Shown here piece after piece: positions 1 through 8,199 of a stretch of DNA of 64,000 bases. The notes beneath the pieces were generated by a model. The model did no database searches. It saw only the letters and a program-made list of their open reading frames with translations, and had not been told where the DNA came from. The stretch spans positions 124,001 to 188,000 of the forward strand of contig NZ_JAXMIH010000014.1 in the NCBI RefSeq assembly GCF_034366625.1, written 5' to 3'. Position numbers and translations under genes: made by a program. Positions within the stretch are counted from its first letter, which is position 1; every line of letters starts with the position of its first letter. Source of the stretch: Prosthecobacter sp. GTDB lineage: Bacteria > Verrucomicrobiota > Verrucomicrobiia > Verrucomicrobiales > Verrucomicrobiaceae.

Positions 1-1615
1 AAAGACTCAGGTCCGATAAACAACCGGATGAAATGGCATGCTGACCATCAGGCAAAAATGAAACCAACGTTCCGCTACCACTCTCTCCAAAAATGAGTTC
101 GCACTCTCCAGATTCTGTTTCCCACAGTCGAATGGGGTCCGTCTTGGAACTGAAATCCCTCCCTGCGGACAGGATGTGGCGTCCATCAGGCGAGAACGAC
201 ACGGAATTAACACCGTCGTCAGTGTGCCCCTCGAAAATATTCAAACATTGCCCTGAACCAAATTGCGCTAATGCGCGAGTCTTTTCCAGAACCCCTTGAG
301 CAGTGTCACCACCACCTAGTTTGATGGCTTCGTCGAAATGATAGAGCGCTTTTGTAAAATCCGCATTTTCATTCCTAACCCAGCCCAAGGCGCATTCCAA
401 GTTTGTATTGTTGACGTCATCCCCTCTAATTTCTTCGAGATTCACCAACACTTCCTCATCAGTGAGCTTCCCTTCTCTCCAAAGCATGATGCTTCGGTTG
501 TAGGTCGATGCCAGGTGGTGTTTGTCTAGATTTAGGGCTTGGATAAAAAATTTCTCTGCATCGTCGAACTTGCCCAAGTCAATCAAGGAGAGCGCTCGAT
601 TGTTGAGAGCATCTGGGGTGTCGGCGGCGGCTATTGGCTCGTGGCGTGGGTGAGGAACACCAATTTCTGCGACATAAACTTCGCGGAAAGCTATGGCACA
701 ATCCAGGAGACTTCTGGGACGCAATGCCGAATTCTGTTGTAAGCACCGCCTTAGCAAGGCCACCACTCCATCAGGCATAGAGGGTATTCCTTCTTCCGTC
801 CCTCCATTTTCAATGAAAAACTCGAGCGCTGCACCCGCAACACTGCCTGAGTGCCATGTAACATCTCCTTGAAACATCTGGAGAACGCTGACAGCCCAAG
901 ACCAAATATCTGTGCGGCGGTCAAGCGTTTGTCCTTCGGACTGCTCTGGTGAGCAATAGGGTGGACTCATCCCGCCCGTCGAAGCCATTATGGAATTCTT
1001 GCCATATAGAGCAGCCGCAGCAGTGTTCAAAGAACCTACCGCGACCTTCGCGCCAGCAAGACCAAAATCACTTACTTTGACAGTTCCATCTTCCCACATC
1101 AATGCATTGAGTGGTTTCACGTCTTGGTGGATGACGCCTCTCTCGTGGGAATAGTGTAACCCCCAAGCGAACTGTATCGACACATCAAGAATTCGAGCCA
1201 AGGAGGTCAGCTCGTCGCCTTCATAAAGTCGTCTAGCTCGTATCCATTCTTCAAGTGTGCCTGCGTCCGCGTATTCCGAAAACACTCGCGGCAGCCCGCC
1301 GAGTTCGCGCACATAATGACAGGCGGCTATGTGTTGGTGCAGTCCCAAGTTAATCCAAGTTTGGCATTCTTTTGAGAATGAATCCTTCTGCTCTTGTGTG
1401 TTAAAAACGTGCGCACGGGGTGTTTTAACAGCCAGCTCGCGCCGCCAGGTTCTGTGGTAGACTTTGTAAACTCGGCCAAAACCTCCCTCGTGGTAGTTCT
1501 TCTGATGTGCCTCAGCGCCGAAACCCTCGGTGACGGGACACACCTCATAGAGGTCGAGAATCACATCTCCAAGCTGCCATTCTGATGGGACTTCATCTGG
1601 ATCAAGGTAATTCAT
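1..1615 (-). CDS. Ser/Thr protein kinase with TPR and WD40 repeats, 3' part outside the window
   Basis: The frame is open from ATG at 1615 to the window edge (about 538 codons seen). Residues ~1-300 form a Hanks-type kinase: a Gly-rich loop (HEGGFGRVY), the lysine in LAVKTPR, a catalytic loop reading HQDVKPLN, SDFG, and an activation-loop end SPEQ. A TPR-like stretch (ALNNRALSLIDLGKFDDAEK) follows, then WD40-type repeats from ~residue 410 (EGHTDDGVNSVSFSPDGR, IRLWE). The usual HRD arginine is glutamine, so it is a non-RD kinase. The gene starts 15 bp after the stop of the FHA kinase, so the two are probably cotranscribed. Sampled GC is near 48%, below most neighbours. Start context has no strong Shine-Dalgarno. 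The substrate cannot be told. Confidence 0.85.
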   Translation of the reverse strand, partial: MNYLDPDEVPSEWQLGDVILDLYEVCPVTEGFGAEAHQKNYHEGGFGRVYKVYHRTWRRELAVKTPRAHVFNTQEQKDSFSKECQTWINLGLHQHIAACHYVRELGGLPRVFSEYADAGTLEEWIRARRLYEGDELTSLARILDVSIQFAWGLHYSHERGVIHQDVKPLNALMWEDGTVKVSDFGLAGAKVAVGSLNTAAAALYGKNSIMASTGGMSPPYCSPEQSEGQTLDRRTDIWSWAVSVLQMFQGDVTWHSGSVAGAALEFFIENGGTEEGIPSMPDGVVALLRRCLQQNSALRPRSLLDCAIAFREVYVAEIGVPHPRHEPIAAADTPDALNNRALSLIDLGKFDDAEKFFIQALNLDKHHLASTYNRSIMLWREGKLTDEEVLVNLEEIRGDDVNNTNLECALGWVRNENADFTKALYHFDEAIKLGGGDTAQGVLEKTRALAQFGSGQCLNIFEGHTDDGVNSVSFSPDGRHILSAGRDFSSKTDPIRLWETESGECELIFGESGSGTLVSFLPDGQHAISSGCLSDLSL

Positions 1616-1630
1616 GGAGGCCGGATGCGG

Positions 1631-2914
1631 TTACAAAACTGAGCGAGCGGCTGCCAACATTTCACCCGCCGACTGACTACGCCTCTTGAGATCGACTGAA
1701 AGGGTTGCATTCAGCCACGCAGCTAATTTCGGCGAGATCGTTTTGTCACGCTTCTCAAGAGGAACGATCTCCTCGTTCAGGATGACATCAATCGGGTCGC
1801 GCTTCTCTGTAAACGGATACGGGAAAGTGCCAGTGAGCATGAAGTAGAACGTCGCTGCCATGCTCCAGACATCGGAGACGGGTTTGAGATGCTTGAAATT
1901 GATGAGCTGTTCGCGTGGCATGAACAGTGGGGTGCCAGCGTAGTTGCCGGTGACGCTGAGACCGCTGAGACCGGCCTGCTGGAAGTTCTTGGCGAGGCCG
2001 AAGTCGGAGATGCGGGCCACGCCGCAGTCGAGGAGGATGTTATGCGGCTTGAGGTCGCGGTGCACGATTCCCTGCTGATGCGCGTGGGCGAGGCCCTCCA
2101 ACGCGGCGAGCATGATGGGCTGGGCGACCTTGAGCGGGAGCTTGCCGCCGTGTTTCATGATCAAGTCCCACAGGCTGCCGCCCTCGCAGTATTCCATGAT
2201 GAACCATGGGATGCCGTTGCAATGGCCCTGGTCGAACAACTTGACGATGTTCGCATGGCGTAGCTGCGCAGTGATGGTCATCTCCCGCAGAAATTTTTCG
2301 ATCTCGACTGGAGGAACAGCAACTCGAGGAAGCATCACCTTGATGGCGACGGTGACGCCATCAGCGATGCGCCGCGCACGGAAGACGACGCCAAAACCGC
2401 CACGGCCAAGTTCCTTCTCGATCTGATAGCCGGGGACGTCGAGCCGGGGTGCTTCGCCTTTCTTCGCGGCCTTGAGCAGGAGATCGGCAAGCTGTTTGGG
2501 ATTGAGTTCATCAAAGCTGGGCACGGGAACGGCGGGCGGTGGCCCAGCCTGCTTCTCCGCCTGCGTGACGTGGACTTCGAGAGCAGTGTCGCCCACCTGG
2601 ATGCGGTCACCGTGCTTGAGGGTGACTTCGGGATAGGCGCGGCGTGCGCCTTCTTCGGGTGATTCGCCTTCCTTGCGTCCGCCGACCTTGCGCCCGTTGA
2701 CGTAAGTGCCATTGCGGCTGCCGAGATCGCGCACGCAGGCCTGTGGCGGGCAGGCTTCCAGAATGAAATGGTGGCGCGAGACGCAGGTGTCATCCGGCAG
2801 ATGCATATGGCAGTCAGGATGCCGCCCGAGGAAGAAAGTGTCGTGCGCGGCGAAGGTGAAGACCTTGCCCTTGGCAGTGCCTTCGGTGATGCGGAGCTGG
2901 ACGGAGGCGGACAT
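1631..2914 (-). CDS. FHA domain Ser/Thr protein kinase
   Basis: The 427-residue protein has an N-terminal FHA phosphothreonine-binding domain (residues ~1-115: FLGRHPDCHMHL, VSRHHF, LGSRNGTYVNG) and a C-terminal Hanks kinase from ~150. Kinase motifs are GRGGFGVVF, VAIKVML, HRDLKPHNILL, SDFGLAK and APE-like TPLFMPREQ, so all catalytic residues appear present. No membrane segment is seen, so it should be cytoplasmic. The ATG at 2914 (MSASVQL) is chosen because it lies 7 bp after the upstream stop and opens directly into the FHA fold; the frame continues upstream without FHA-like sequence. It sits between a TPR-like gene and a second kinase in one apparent operon. Confidence 0.9.
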   Translation of the reverse strand: MSASVQLRITEGTAKGKVFTFAAHDTFFLGRHPDCHMHLPDDTCVSRHHFILEACPPQACVRDLGSRNGTYVNGRKVGGRKEGESPEEGARRAYPEVTLKHGDRIQVGDTALEVHVTQAEKQAGPPPAVPVPSFDELNPKQLADLLLKAAKKGEAPRLDVPGYQIEKELGRGGFGVVFRARRIADGVTVAIKVMLPRVAVPPVEIEKFLREMTITAQLRHANIVKLFDQGHCNGIPWFIMEYCEGGSLWDLIMKHGGKLPLKVAQPIMLAALEGLAHAHQQGIVHRDLKPHNILLDCGVARISDFGLAKNFQQAGLSGLSVTGNYAGTPLFMPREQLINFKHLKPVSDVWSMAATFYFMLTGTFPYPFTEKRDPIDVILNEEIVPLEKRDKTISPKLAAWLNATLSVDLKRRSQSAGEMLAAARSVL

Positions 2915-2921
2915 GATGAAT

Positions 2922-3758
2922 TCAGGCGCATTCTCCGCTGGTGGCAGTGTGGATGGCAAGAGCTTTGCCCACGGCATGCTCAAAAGATTGCCAAGCCTCC
3001 TGTCGCACGGCATCGTACCATGTCTGAAAGGTGGCCTGCTGTGCTGGCGTGGCATCAGGGCGTGGCACCCAGGTCATGGTGGCAAGGTTGAGGCACAGGA
3101 ACCGGCGCAAGCCGGGAGGCACATGGCCGATGCTCTCGAAGCTGAGCGGGCAGCGCAGCCCGGCAACGAGCGAACGATGATGGTGCGTCGCCAGTGTCCG
3201 CAGCGCAGCGATCTCCTCGTCAGTCGGCGCTTCGCACCGCAAATGCTCCCAGAGTGGTGCAAAATCGAGGTCGCTGAACAGATCACCGCCGAAGGACTCG
3301 TCGCAGCAGTCGAAGAAACCTCTCAGGTAGCGGAGGCTGCGGCCAAACTGGTGGCACTGCGAGGCAAAGGCAGCGGCTGAGAACCACACATGCGGACTCT
3401 GCTGAAATGTCGCATGCCTGAGTGCCTGGCGGCACAGGTTCAACGCAGACAGCGGCCCCTGCACCACATTCAACGCTCGCGAGGTCTGCACGACAAGCGA
3501 CACCGAATAGAACCGCATACGCTTCAAAGCCTGCATCCCCACGACGACGGCCTCTTCCGCCCGGTTCATAGCGATCAGCAAGGCGATCCTGCCCGCCGAA
3601 GCCCGGATATCCCAGCGGCCACCGGTCGGTTTGACGTCGGCATACCATTCGAGCGCAGTGACATGACGGCCGGCATTCTGAAAAGAGATGCCGTTCTCGA
3701 AGGCAATCTGGTCGTCGCCTTTGGCGGCGGATTCACGGGAGTGTTTGGCGGTTTGCAT
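2922..3758 (-). CDS. TPR-like helical protein of unknown function
   Basis: The 278-residue predicted protein is Ala-, Leu- and Arg-rich with helical repeats reminiscent of TPRs (ISFQNAGRHVTALEWYADV, GRIALLIAMNRAEEAVVVG, SALNLCRQALRH). There is no signal peptide or membrane segment. I do not recognise a specific family. The ATG at 3758 (MQTAKHS) is preferred over one nine codons upstream; neither has a clear ribosome-binding site. It is the first gene of an apparent operon with two Ser/Thr kinases, so a role as scaffold or kinase substrate is an inference from position. Confidence 0.7.
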   Translation of the reverse strand: MQTAKHSRESAAKGDDQIAFENGISFQNAGRHVTALEWYADVKPTGGRWDIRASAGRIALLIAMNRAEEAVVVGMQALKRMRFYSVSLVVQTSRALNVVQGPLSALNLCRQALRHATFQQSPHVWFSAAAFASQCHQFGRSLRYLRGFFDCCDESFGGDLFSDLDFAPLWEHLRCEAPTDEEIAALRTLATHHHRSLVAGLRCPLSFESIGHVPPGLRRFLCLNLATMTWVPRPDATPAQQATFQTWYDAVRQEAWQSFEHAVGKALAIHTATSGECA

Positions 3759-3900
3759 GGTGATGAAGGGTGGTTTCACCAGCACCTACGGAGTTCGTCA
3801 AAAATCGTCAACCTGCCCACGGGAAACCGGCAGCTTCAACATCTATGGCGGCACGGGAGCCAAACGCGGCGTGCCGATTGCTCCCTTCGTCTGAAGCAAC
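3759..3900. other. 142-bp spacer before the kinase operon
   Basis: This spacer lies between the stop of the MntR-like gene and the start of the TPR-like gene, both on the minus strand. A short plus-strand open frame crosses it but has no ribosome-binding site and overlaps the TPR gene. The spacer presumably carries the kinase-operon promoter. I see no clear terminator hairpin or operator in it. Confidence 0.4.
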
Positions 3901-4353
3901 TCAGTCGCTGTTTTTCGCCAGTTTTCGCTTCAGTTTGCGCAGCAGGTCGGAGTTGCCCTCCAGTTCCTCCATCAGGAGTGTCAGAACCTCCAAAGTCTGG
4001 CGGCTGATGTGATGCTCCATGCCCTCCACATCTTCGTGAACGGTTTTGGGATCGAGACCGAAACTGGCGAGCAGACGCGTGAGCACCTCATGACGGCGGG
4101 CGATCTCGGCACCGACCTTGCGGCCCTCCTCGGTCAGTACCACGCCGCGGTAGCGCTCATAGACGACAAAGCCCTCGGCATCGAGCTTCTGGATCATGTT
4201 CGTCACGCTGGCCTGCGAAATGCCGAGGTTCTGCGCGATGTCCACCACGCGCGCATAGCCCTTTCCGGCGATGAGATTATGAATCTGTTCGAGGTAGTCC
4301 TCGATGGCAGGCGAGCCGAGATGGCTGGTATGTTCCTTGCGTTTGGCGGGCAT
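3901..4353 (-). CDS. mntR: MntR-type manganese-responsive transcriptional regulator (DtxR family)
   Basis: This 150-residue DtxR-family regulator is close in pattern to Bacillus MntR: an N-terminal winged helix (GYARVVDIAQ, ASVTNMIQKLDAEGFV, YERYRGVVLTEEG) and a dimerisation/metal domain. The six MntR metal ligands all have counterparts: D19, E22, H88, E110, E113 and H114 (IEDYLEQI, RRHEV, DVEGMEHHI). There is no SH3-like third domain, as in MntR and unlike DtxR/IdeR. It likely represses the divergent manganese-uptake operon when Mn(II) is plentiful. An alternative ATG at 4368 would add five residues; neither has a strong Shine-Dalgarno. Confidence 0.92.
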   Translation of the reverse strand: MPAKRKEHTSHLGSPAIEDYLEQIHNLIAGKGYARVVDIAQNLGISQASVTNMIQKLDAEGFVVYERYRGVVLTEEGRKVGAEIARRHEVLTRLLASFGLDPKTVHEDVEGMEHHISRQTLEVLTLLMEELEGNSDLLRKLKRKLAKNSD

Positions 4354-4382
4354 GAAGGCTGATGCCATAGCAGGAGCGCGGC

Positions 4383-4408
4383 ACTTCTGAAAATGTTTTT
4401 TCAGAAGT
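4383..4408. promoter_or_regulatory. Perfect 11-bp inverted repeat in the mntR leader
   Basis: ACTTCTGAAAA (4383-4393) is followed by a 4-nt loop and its exact complement (4398-4408). It lies 15-30 bases upstream of the possible mntR starts. Its sequence differs from the TTAG-type palindromes next door, so it may be an RNA hairpin in the mntR leader or a site for another regulator. No U-run follows in either direction strong enough to call a terminator. Confidence 0.5.
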
Positions 4409-4415
4409 GAAAAAT

Positions 4416-4439
4416 AAAAGTTAGCCACGGCTAACTTTT
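4416..4439. promoter_or_regulatory. Probable MntR operator 1 (TTAG-N6-CTAA)
   Basis: This is a perfect 24-bp palindrome with 11-bp arms (AAAAGTTAGCC, centre AC/GG side, then complement). Its core TTAG-CCACGG-CTAA resembles DtxR/IdeR-family boxes, which carry TTAG...CTAA half-sites. It lies in the divergent spacer about 50-60 bp from the mntR start, where it could autoregulate mntR. Binding by MntR is inferred. Confidence 0.65.
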
Positions 4440-4465
4440 TAAGTTGCGGATATGGCATTCCGATG

Positions 4466-4485
4466 AAATTAGGCCAGACTAATTT
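4466..4485. promoter_or_regulatory. Probable MntR operator 2 (TTAG-N6-CTAA)
   Basis: AAATTAG at 4466-4472 and CTAATTT at 4479-4485 form an inverted repeat with exactly the same TTAG-N6-CTAA geometry as the site at 4416-4439. It lies 28 bp before the start of the outer-membrane gene that opens the manganese operon, a position suited to repression. Confidence 0.65.
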
Positions 4486-4512
4486 TAATAACCCAAGCAA
4501 TAGTTCAACCTC

Positions 4513-5373
4513 ATGCACCTCCGACCACCACCCCGCCTCGCATTCACGACGCTCATCCCCCTTTTCCTCGGCGTCATCAGTCTTCCCGCCGCGACCGAAG
4601 ACAAGAGCTCCTGGCACCTGTTCAATCCCACTCCGGTCGATCAGATGCGGGAGATGGTCACAGACCGGCCTGACACGACGGAGGCCCCCTACACGGTGCC
4701 CGCCGGACATTTTCAGCTTGAGATGAGCTTCTTCGACTACAGCCGTGATCTCAGTCCTGACCTCACAAGCAGCATCCGCAACCAGGCGTGGATCTACGGT
4801 CAGATGAACTTCAAGGCAGGCCTGTCGCACGATGTGGATCTCCAGATCATGTTCGACACCTACACGCAGGGACGGTCCACGACCGACGAAGTCACGGACA
4901 AGCTGTCCGGTTTCAGCGATGTCACCCTGCGCTTGAAGATGAACGTCTGGGGAAACGACGAGGGCATCACGGCCCTGGCCATCATGCCGTATGTGAAAAT
5001 TCCCACCGGCACACGCCTGAGCAACAACGAATGGGAGGGCGGCTTGATCGTTCCTTTGTCGGTCACGCTCAGTGATCGTGTGAGCCTGGGATTGATGACT
5101 CAAATGGATCTGGTGAGCGATGCAAACACAGGCGGCTACGACCTGGAGTGGCTGCATTCCGTCACCATCGGCGTCAGCCTCACCGAAAAGCTGGGCATGT
5201 ATGTGGAACTGGTCGGCGTCGCGGGTGCCTCGACGGACTTCCGGGCGCTGCTGGACGGCGGCCTGACTTTCGCTGTCACGGACAATCTGGTATTCGACGC
5301 CGGGGTGCGCATTGGCCTGAACCGCGCCGCCGAGGACATCGGCGTCTTCAGCGGCATGAGTTTTCGTTATTAA
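4513..5373 (+). CDS. Outer-membrane beta-barrel protein (Phenol_MetA_deg-type) opening the Mn-uptake operon
   Basis: The 286-residue protein has an N-terminal signal segment (LAFTTLIPLFLGVISLPAA), then alternating amphipathic strands and a C-terminal Phe/Tyr end (GMSFRY) typical of outer-membrane barrels. The motif TDRPDTTEAPYTVPAGHFQLE is characteristic of the MetA-pathway/transporter barrel family (PF13557). It is 21 bp upstream of the metal-binding lipoprotein and downstream of two MntR-type palindromes, so it probably lets Mn(II) or a Mn chelate across the outer membrane. That substrate is inferred from context. Confidence 0.78.
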   Translation: MHLRPPPRLAFTTLIPLFLGVISLPAATEDKSSWHLFNPTPVDQMREMVTDRPDTTEAPYTVPAGHFQLEMSFFDYSRDLSPDLTSSIRNQAWIYGQMNFKAGLSHDVDLQIMFDTYTQGRSTTDEVTDKLSGFSDVTLRLKMNVWGNDEGITALAIMPYVKIPTGTRLSNNEWEGGLIVPLSVTLSDRVSLGLMTQMDLVSDANTGGYDLEWLHSVTIGVSLTEKLGMYVELVGVAGASTDFRALLDGGLTFAVTDNLVFDAGVRIGLNRAAEDIGVFSGMSFRY

Positions 5374-5394
5374 AAATCACCAAGACCACACACG

Positions 5395-6294
5395 ATGAAA
5401 ACACGTCTTTCCCTCGCCATTCTATGCGTCGCATTGGTCGCATGCGGCCCGTCGGCTGAAAAATCCAAAACAGGCCCGAAGCGCATTCTGACCACCTTCA
5501 CCATCATCCAGGACATTGCGCAGAATGTCGCGGGCACAGCGGCCATCGTGGAATCCATCACGAAGCCGGGTGCAGAGATTCACGACTATGAGCCGACGCC
5601 ACTCGATCTCGTGAAGGCGCAGGACGCCGATCTCGTGCTCTGGAACGGCCTGGGGCTGGAGCGCTGGTTTGAAAAATTCCTCCAGCAGGTGAAGGACGTG
5701 CCCAGCGTGGTGCTGACCGAAGGCGTCGAGCCAATGGGCATCGGCGAGGGGCCTTACACGGGCAAGCCGAACCCGCATTCCTGGATGTCTCCCGCAAATG
5801 CGATCATCTACGTGGAAAACATCCGCAAAGCGCTGGTGAAACTGGACCCCGCCAACGAGGCCACCTACACGAAGAACGCCGCCGCCTACACCGCCGAACT
5901 CCGCGCTGTGGATGAACCCGTGCGCAAGGCGCTGGAGGCCATTCCTGCGGACCAGCGCTGGCTCGTGAGCTGCGAAGGCGCGTTTTCCTATCTGACACGC
6001 AACTACGCCATGAAGGAGCTTTATCTCTGGCCCATCAACGCGGACCAGGAGGGCACGCCGCAGCAGGTGCAGAAGGTCGTGGACACCGTGCGCTCAAACA
6101 AAATCCCGGTCGTGTTCTCGGAAAGCACGATCAGCGACAAGGCCATGCTGCAAGTGGCGAAGGAAACCGGTGCGCGTTACGGCGGTGTGCTGTATGTGGA
6201 CTCGCTCACCAGCGACGACGGCCCCGCGCCGACGTATCTGAAGCTGCTGCAATACAACGCCGACACCATCGTGAAGGCGTTCGCCAATCCCTGA
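5395..6294 (+). CDS. Metal (Mn/Zn) ABC transporter substrate-binding lipoprotein
   Basis: This 299-residue cluster A-I (TroA/MntC/PsaA) binding protein has a lipoprotein signal with lipobox LVAC. The four metal ligands are recognisable: His in EIHDYEPTP, His in NPHSWMS, Glu in CEGAFSYL and Asp in VDSLTSDDG. There is no His-rich loop as in ZnuA. That, together with the MntR gene next door, favours manganese. It is followed 2 bp later by the ATPase, so it is tightly coupled to it. It should be anchored in the periplasm and deliver the metal to the permeases. Confidence 0.92.
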   Translation: MKTRLSLAILCVALVACGPSAEKSKTGPKRILTTFTIIQDIAQNVAGTAAIVESITKPGAEIHDYEPTPLDLVKAQDADLVLWNGLGLERWFEKFLQQVKDVPSVVLTEGVEPMGIGEGPYTGKPNPHSWMSPANAIIYVENIRKALVKLDPANEATYTKNAAAYTAELRAVDEPVRKALEAIPADQRWLVSCEGAFSYLTRNYAMKELYLWPINADQEGTPQQVQKVVDTVRSNKIPVVFSESTISDKAMLQVAKETGARYGGVLYVDSLTSDDGPAPTYLKLLQYNADTIVKAFANP

Positions 6295-6296
6295 CA

Positions 6297-7205
6297 ATGC
6301 ACGACACCGCCCCGCCGCTCTCCATTGAAGTCGCCGATGTCACCGTGGCGTACACCAACGGTCACATCGCGCTGCGGGACGCCTCATTCACGCTCGGAGC
6401 TGGCACCATCTGCGCCCTGGTCGGCGTGAACGGCAGCGGCAAGAGCACGCTTTTCAAAGCCATCATGGGCTTCCTCCGCCCGGCGAAAGGCAGTGTGAGC
6501 ATTGCGGGGCTCACAGTCGAAGCTTCACGGAAACGCAAACTCGTCGCCTATGTGCCGCAAAGCGAGGAGGTGGACTGGACTTTCCCCGTCAGCGTCTGGG
6601 ACGTGGTGATGATGGGCCGCTACGGCCACATGAGCTTCATGCGGATCCCGCGTGTCGAGGACAAACGCATCGCGCAAGAGTGCCTCGAACGTGTGGGCAT
6701 GAGCGACTTCACCGACCGCCAGATCGGCGAACTCTCCGGCGGGCAGAAGAAACGCGTCTTCCTCGCCCGAGCCCTGGCTCAACGTGGCCGCATCATGCTG
6801 CTAGACGAGCCTTTCACCGGCGTGGATGTGCAGACGGAGTCCGCCATCATCGAACTGCTGCGCGACTTGCGCGAGGAAGGCCACATCATCCTCGTTTCAA
6901 CCCACAACCTCGGCAGCGTGCCCGAGTTCTGCGACCAAGTCGTGCTCGTGAACCGCACCGTGCTCGCCTTCGGGCCCACGGAGCAGGTGTTCACGGAGGA
7001 CAACCTCTCCCGCGCCTTCGGCGGCGTGCTGCGGCAGTTCCGCTTCGAGCAATCGACCATCCAGGAGCACGATGGCAGAACCGTGAAGCTGCTCACCGAC
7101 GATGAACGCCCGCTGGTCTTCGGCAAAGACGGACATTTGGAGTACACGGATCGCCACGGCAGGGAGAAACTGGTGAAGGAGCGGGAGAAGGAGGTGGGCG
7201 AGTGA
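6297..7205 (+). CDS. Metal ABC transporter ATP-binding protein
   Basis: This 302-residue ABC ATPase has Walker [10 protein letters not shown], signature LSGGQKKR, Walker B IMLLDEP and H-loop STHNL. The [18 protein letters not shown] region is typical of manganese/zinc/iron-chelate (MntB/SitB/TroB) ATPases. A ~55-residue charged tail after the core ([16 protein letters not shown]) is longer than usual. It lies in the operon between the binding protein and the permeases, and should energise uptake at the inner membrane. Confidence 0.93.
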   Translation: MHDTAPPLSIEVADVTVAYTNGHIALRDASFTLGAGTICALVGVNGSGKSTLFKAIMGFLRPAKGSVSIAGLTVEASRKRKLVAYVPQSEEVDWTFPVSVWDVVMMGRYGHMSFMRIPRVEDKRIAQECLERVGMSDFTDRQIGELSGGQKKRVFLARALAQRGRIMLLDEPFTGVDVQTESAIIELLRDLREEGHIILVSTHNLGSVPEFCDQVVLVNRTVLAFGPTEQVFTEDNLSRAFGGVLRQFRFEQSTIQEHDGRTVKLLTDDERPLVFGKDGHLEYTDRHGREKLVKEREKEVGE

Positions 7206-7206
7206 A

Positions 7207-7335
7207 CAATGACGAAATCCGAATGACGAATGACGAATGTCCAGACAAAGGCATTCAGGCACTTCAATGCTTTAGAACATCGTCATTCGGACTTCATCAT
7301 TCTTTCGTCATTCGTCATTCGTCATTCGTCATTCC
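7207..7335. repeat. Inverted arrays of the ATTCGTC heptamer within the Mn operon
   Basis: The spacer between the ATPase and first permease holds GAATGAC-type copies at ~7207-7239 and an opposing array of CGTCATT copies at ~7279-7335, so it can fold into a long hairpin. The permease Shine-Dalgarno AAGGAGG (7336-7342) follows directly. The same words recur at 13243, 16671 and 27912. Effects on differential expression within the operon are possible but unproven. Confidence 0.75.
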
Positions 7336-7347
7336 AAGGAGGTTCTC

Positions 7348-8199
7348 ATGTCCAGCCTCCTGACACCCTTTGAATACGAATACATGCTCAAGGCCATCGT
7401 CGTGAGCGGCCTCATCGGCGGCGTGTGCGCGTTCTTGTCGTGTTTCATCACGCTGAAAGGCTGGTCGCTGATGGGCGATGCGCTGTCTCATGCAGTGGTA
7501 CCCGGCGTCTCGCTGGCGTGGCTTCTGGGGCTGCCGTTTTCCGTGGGGGCCTTCGTCGCAGGCATTTTGGCGGCGCTGAGCATGGGCTGGGTGAAGAACC
7601 ACTCACGTCTGCGCGAGGACGCGGTGATCGGCGTGGTTTTCACCAGCTTTTTTGCGCTCGGCCTGCTGTTACTCTCGCTGTTTCCGAGCAATCTCAACCT
7701 GCGCACGATCATCTTTGGCAACATCCTCGCCATCTCCGACCCGGACATCCTGCAGGTGCTCATCATCTCCGCGCTGTCCATCCTCGTGCTCAGCGTGAAG
7801 TGGCGCGACCTGCTGCTCTACTGCTTCGATGAAAGTCACGCGCGCAGCCTTGGCCTGAACACACGCTTCCTGCACTTCCTGCTGCTCGCGCTGCTCTCCG
7901 CCACGGCGGTCGCGGCCTTGCAAACCGTGGGCGCATGCTTGGTGGTGGCCATGCTCGTCACACCGGGTGCCACAGCCTACCTGCTCACGGATCGTTTTGG
8001 CAAAATGCTCGTCATCGCCACCGTCACCGGTGTGGTGTGTGGTGTGGTGGGCGCGTATGCCAGCTACTTCCTGAACGGCTCCACCGGCGGCTGCATCGTG
8101 GTTTTACAAACACTCGTCTTCCTCGTCGCACTCGTGCTCGCCCCGAAACACGGCCTTCTCGCCGCACGCACTCAGCGCCGCGCCGCCGCCATGTCATGA
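7348..8199 (+). CDS. Metal ABC transporter permease 1 (ABC-3 family)
   Basis: The 283-residue protein has about eight hydrophobic segments and ABC-3 (ZnuB/MntC/SitC) landmarks: KGWSLMGDALSHAVVPGV, FGNILAISDPD, SLGLNTRF and PGATAYLLTDRF. It has a near-perfect Shine-Dalgarno AAGGAGG six bases before ATG. Its stop overlaps the start of the second permease (ATGA). It probably pairs with permease 2 in the inner membrane as a heterodimer, as in SitCD or MntCD systems. Confidence 0.93.
   Translation: MSSLLTPFEYEYMLKAIVVSGLIGGVCAFLSCFITLKGWSLMGDALSHAVVPGVSLAWLLGLPFSVGAFVAGILAALSMGWVKNHSRLREDAVIGVVFTSFFALGLLLLSLFPSNLNLRTIIFGNILAISDPDILQVLIISALSILVLSVKWRDLLLYCFDESHARSLGLNTRFLHFLLLALLSATAVAALQTVGACLVVAMLVTPGATAYLLTDRFGKMLVIATVTGVVCGVVGAYASYFLNGSTGGCIVVLQTLVFLVALVLAPKHGLLAARTQRRAAAMS

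Noticed and set aside
3688-3894. Short plus-strand open frame over the spacer and TPR gene start
   Set aside because: It has no ribosome-binding site, overlaps the TPR-like gene and shows no recognisable domain.
7207-7335. CRISPR-like repeat array
   Set aside because: The repeat unit is only 7-12 bases, copies abut without unique spacers, and the two halves are inverted. There are no cas genes.
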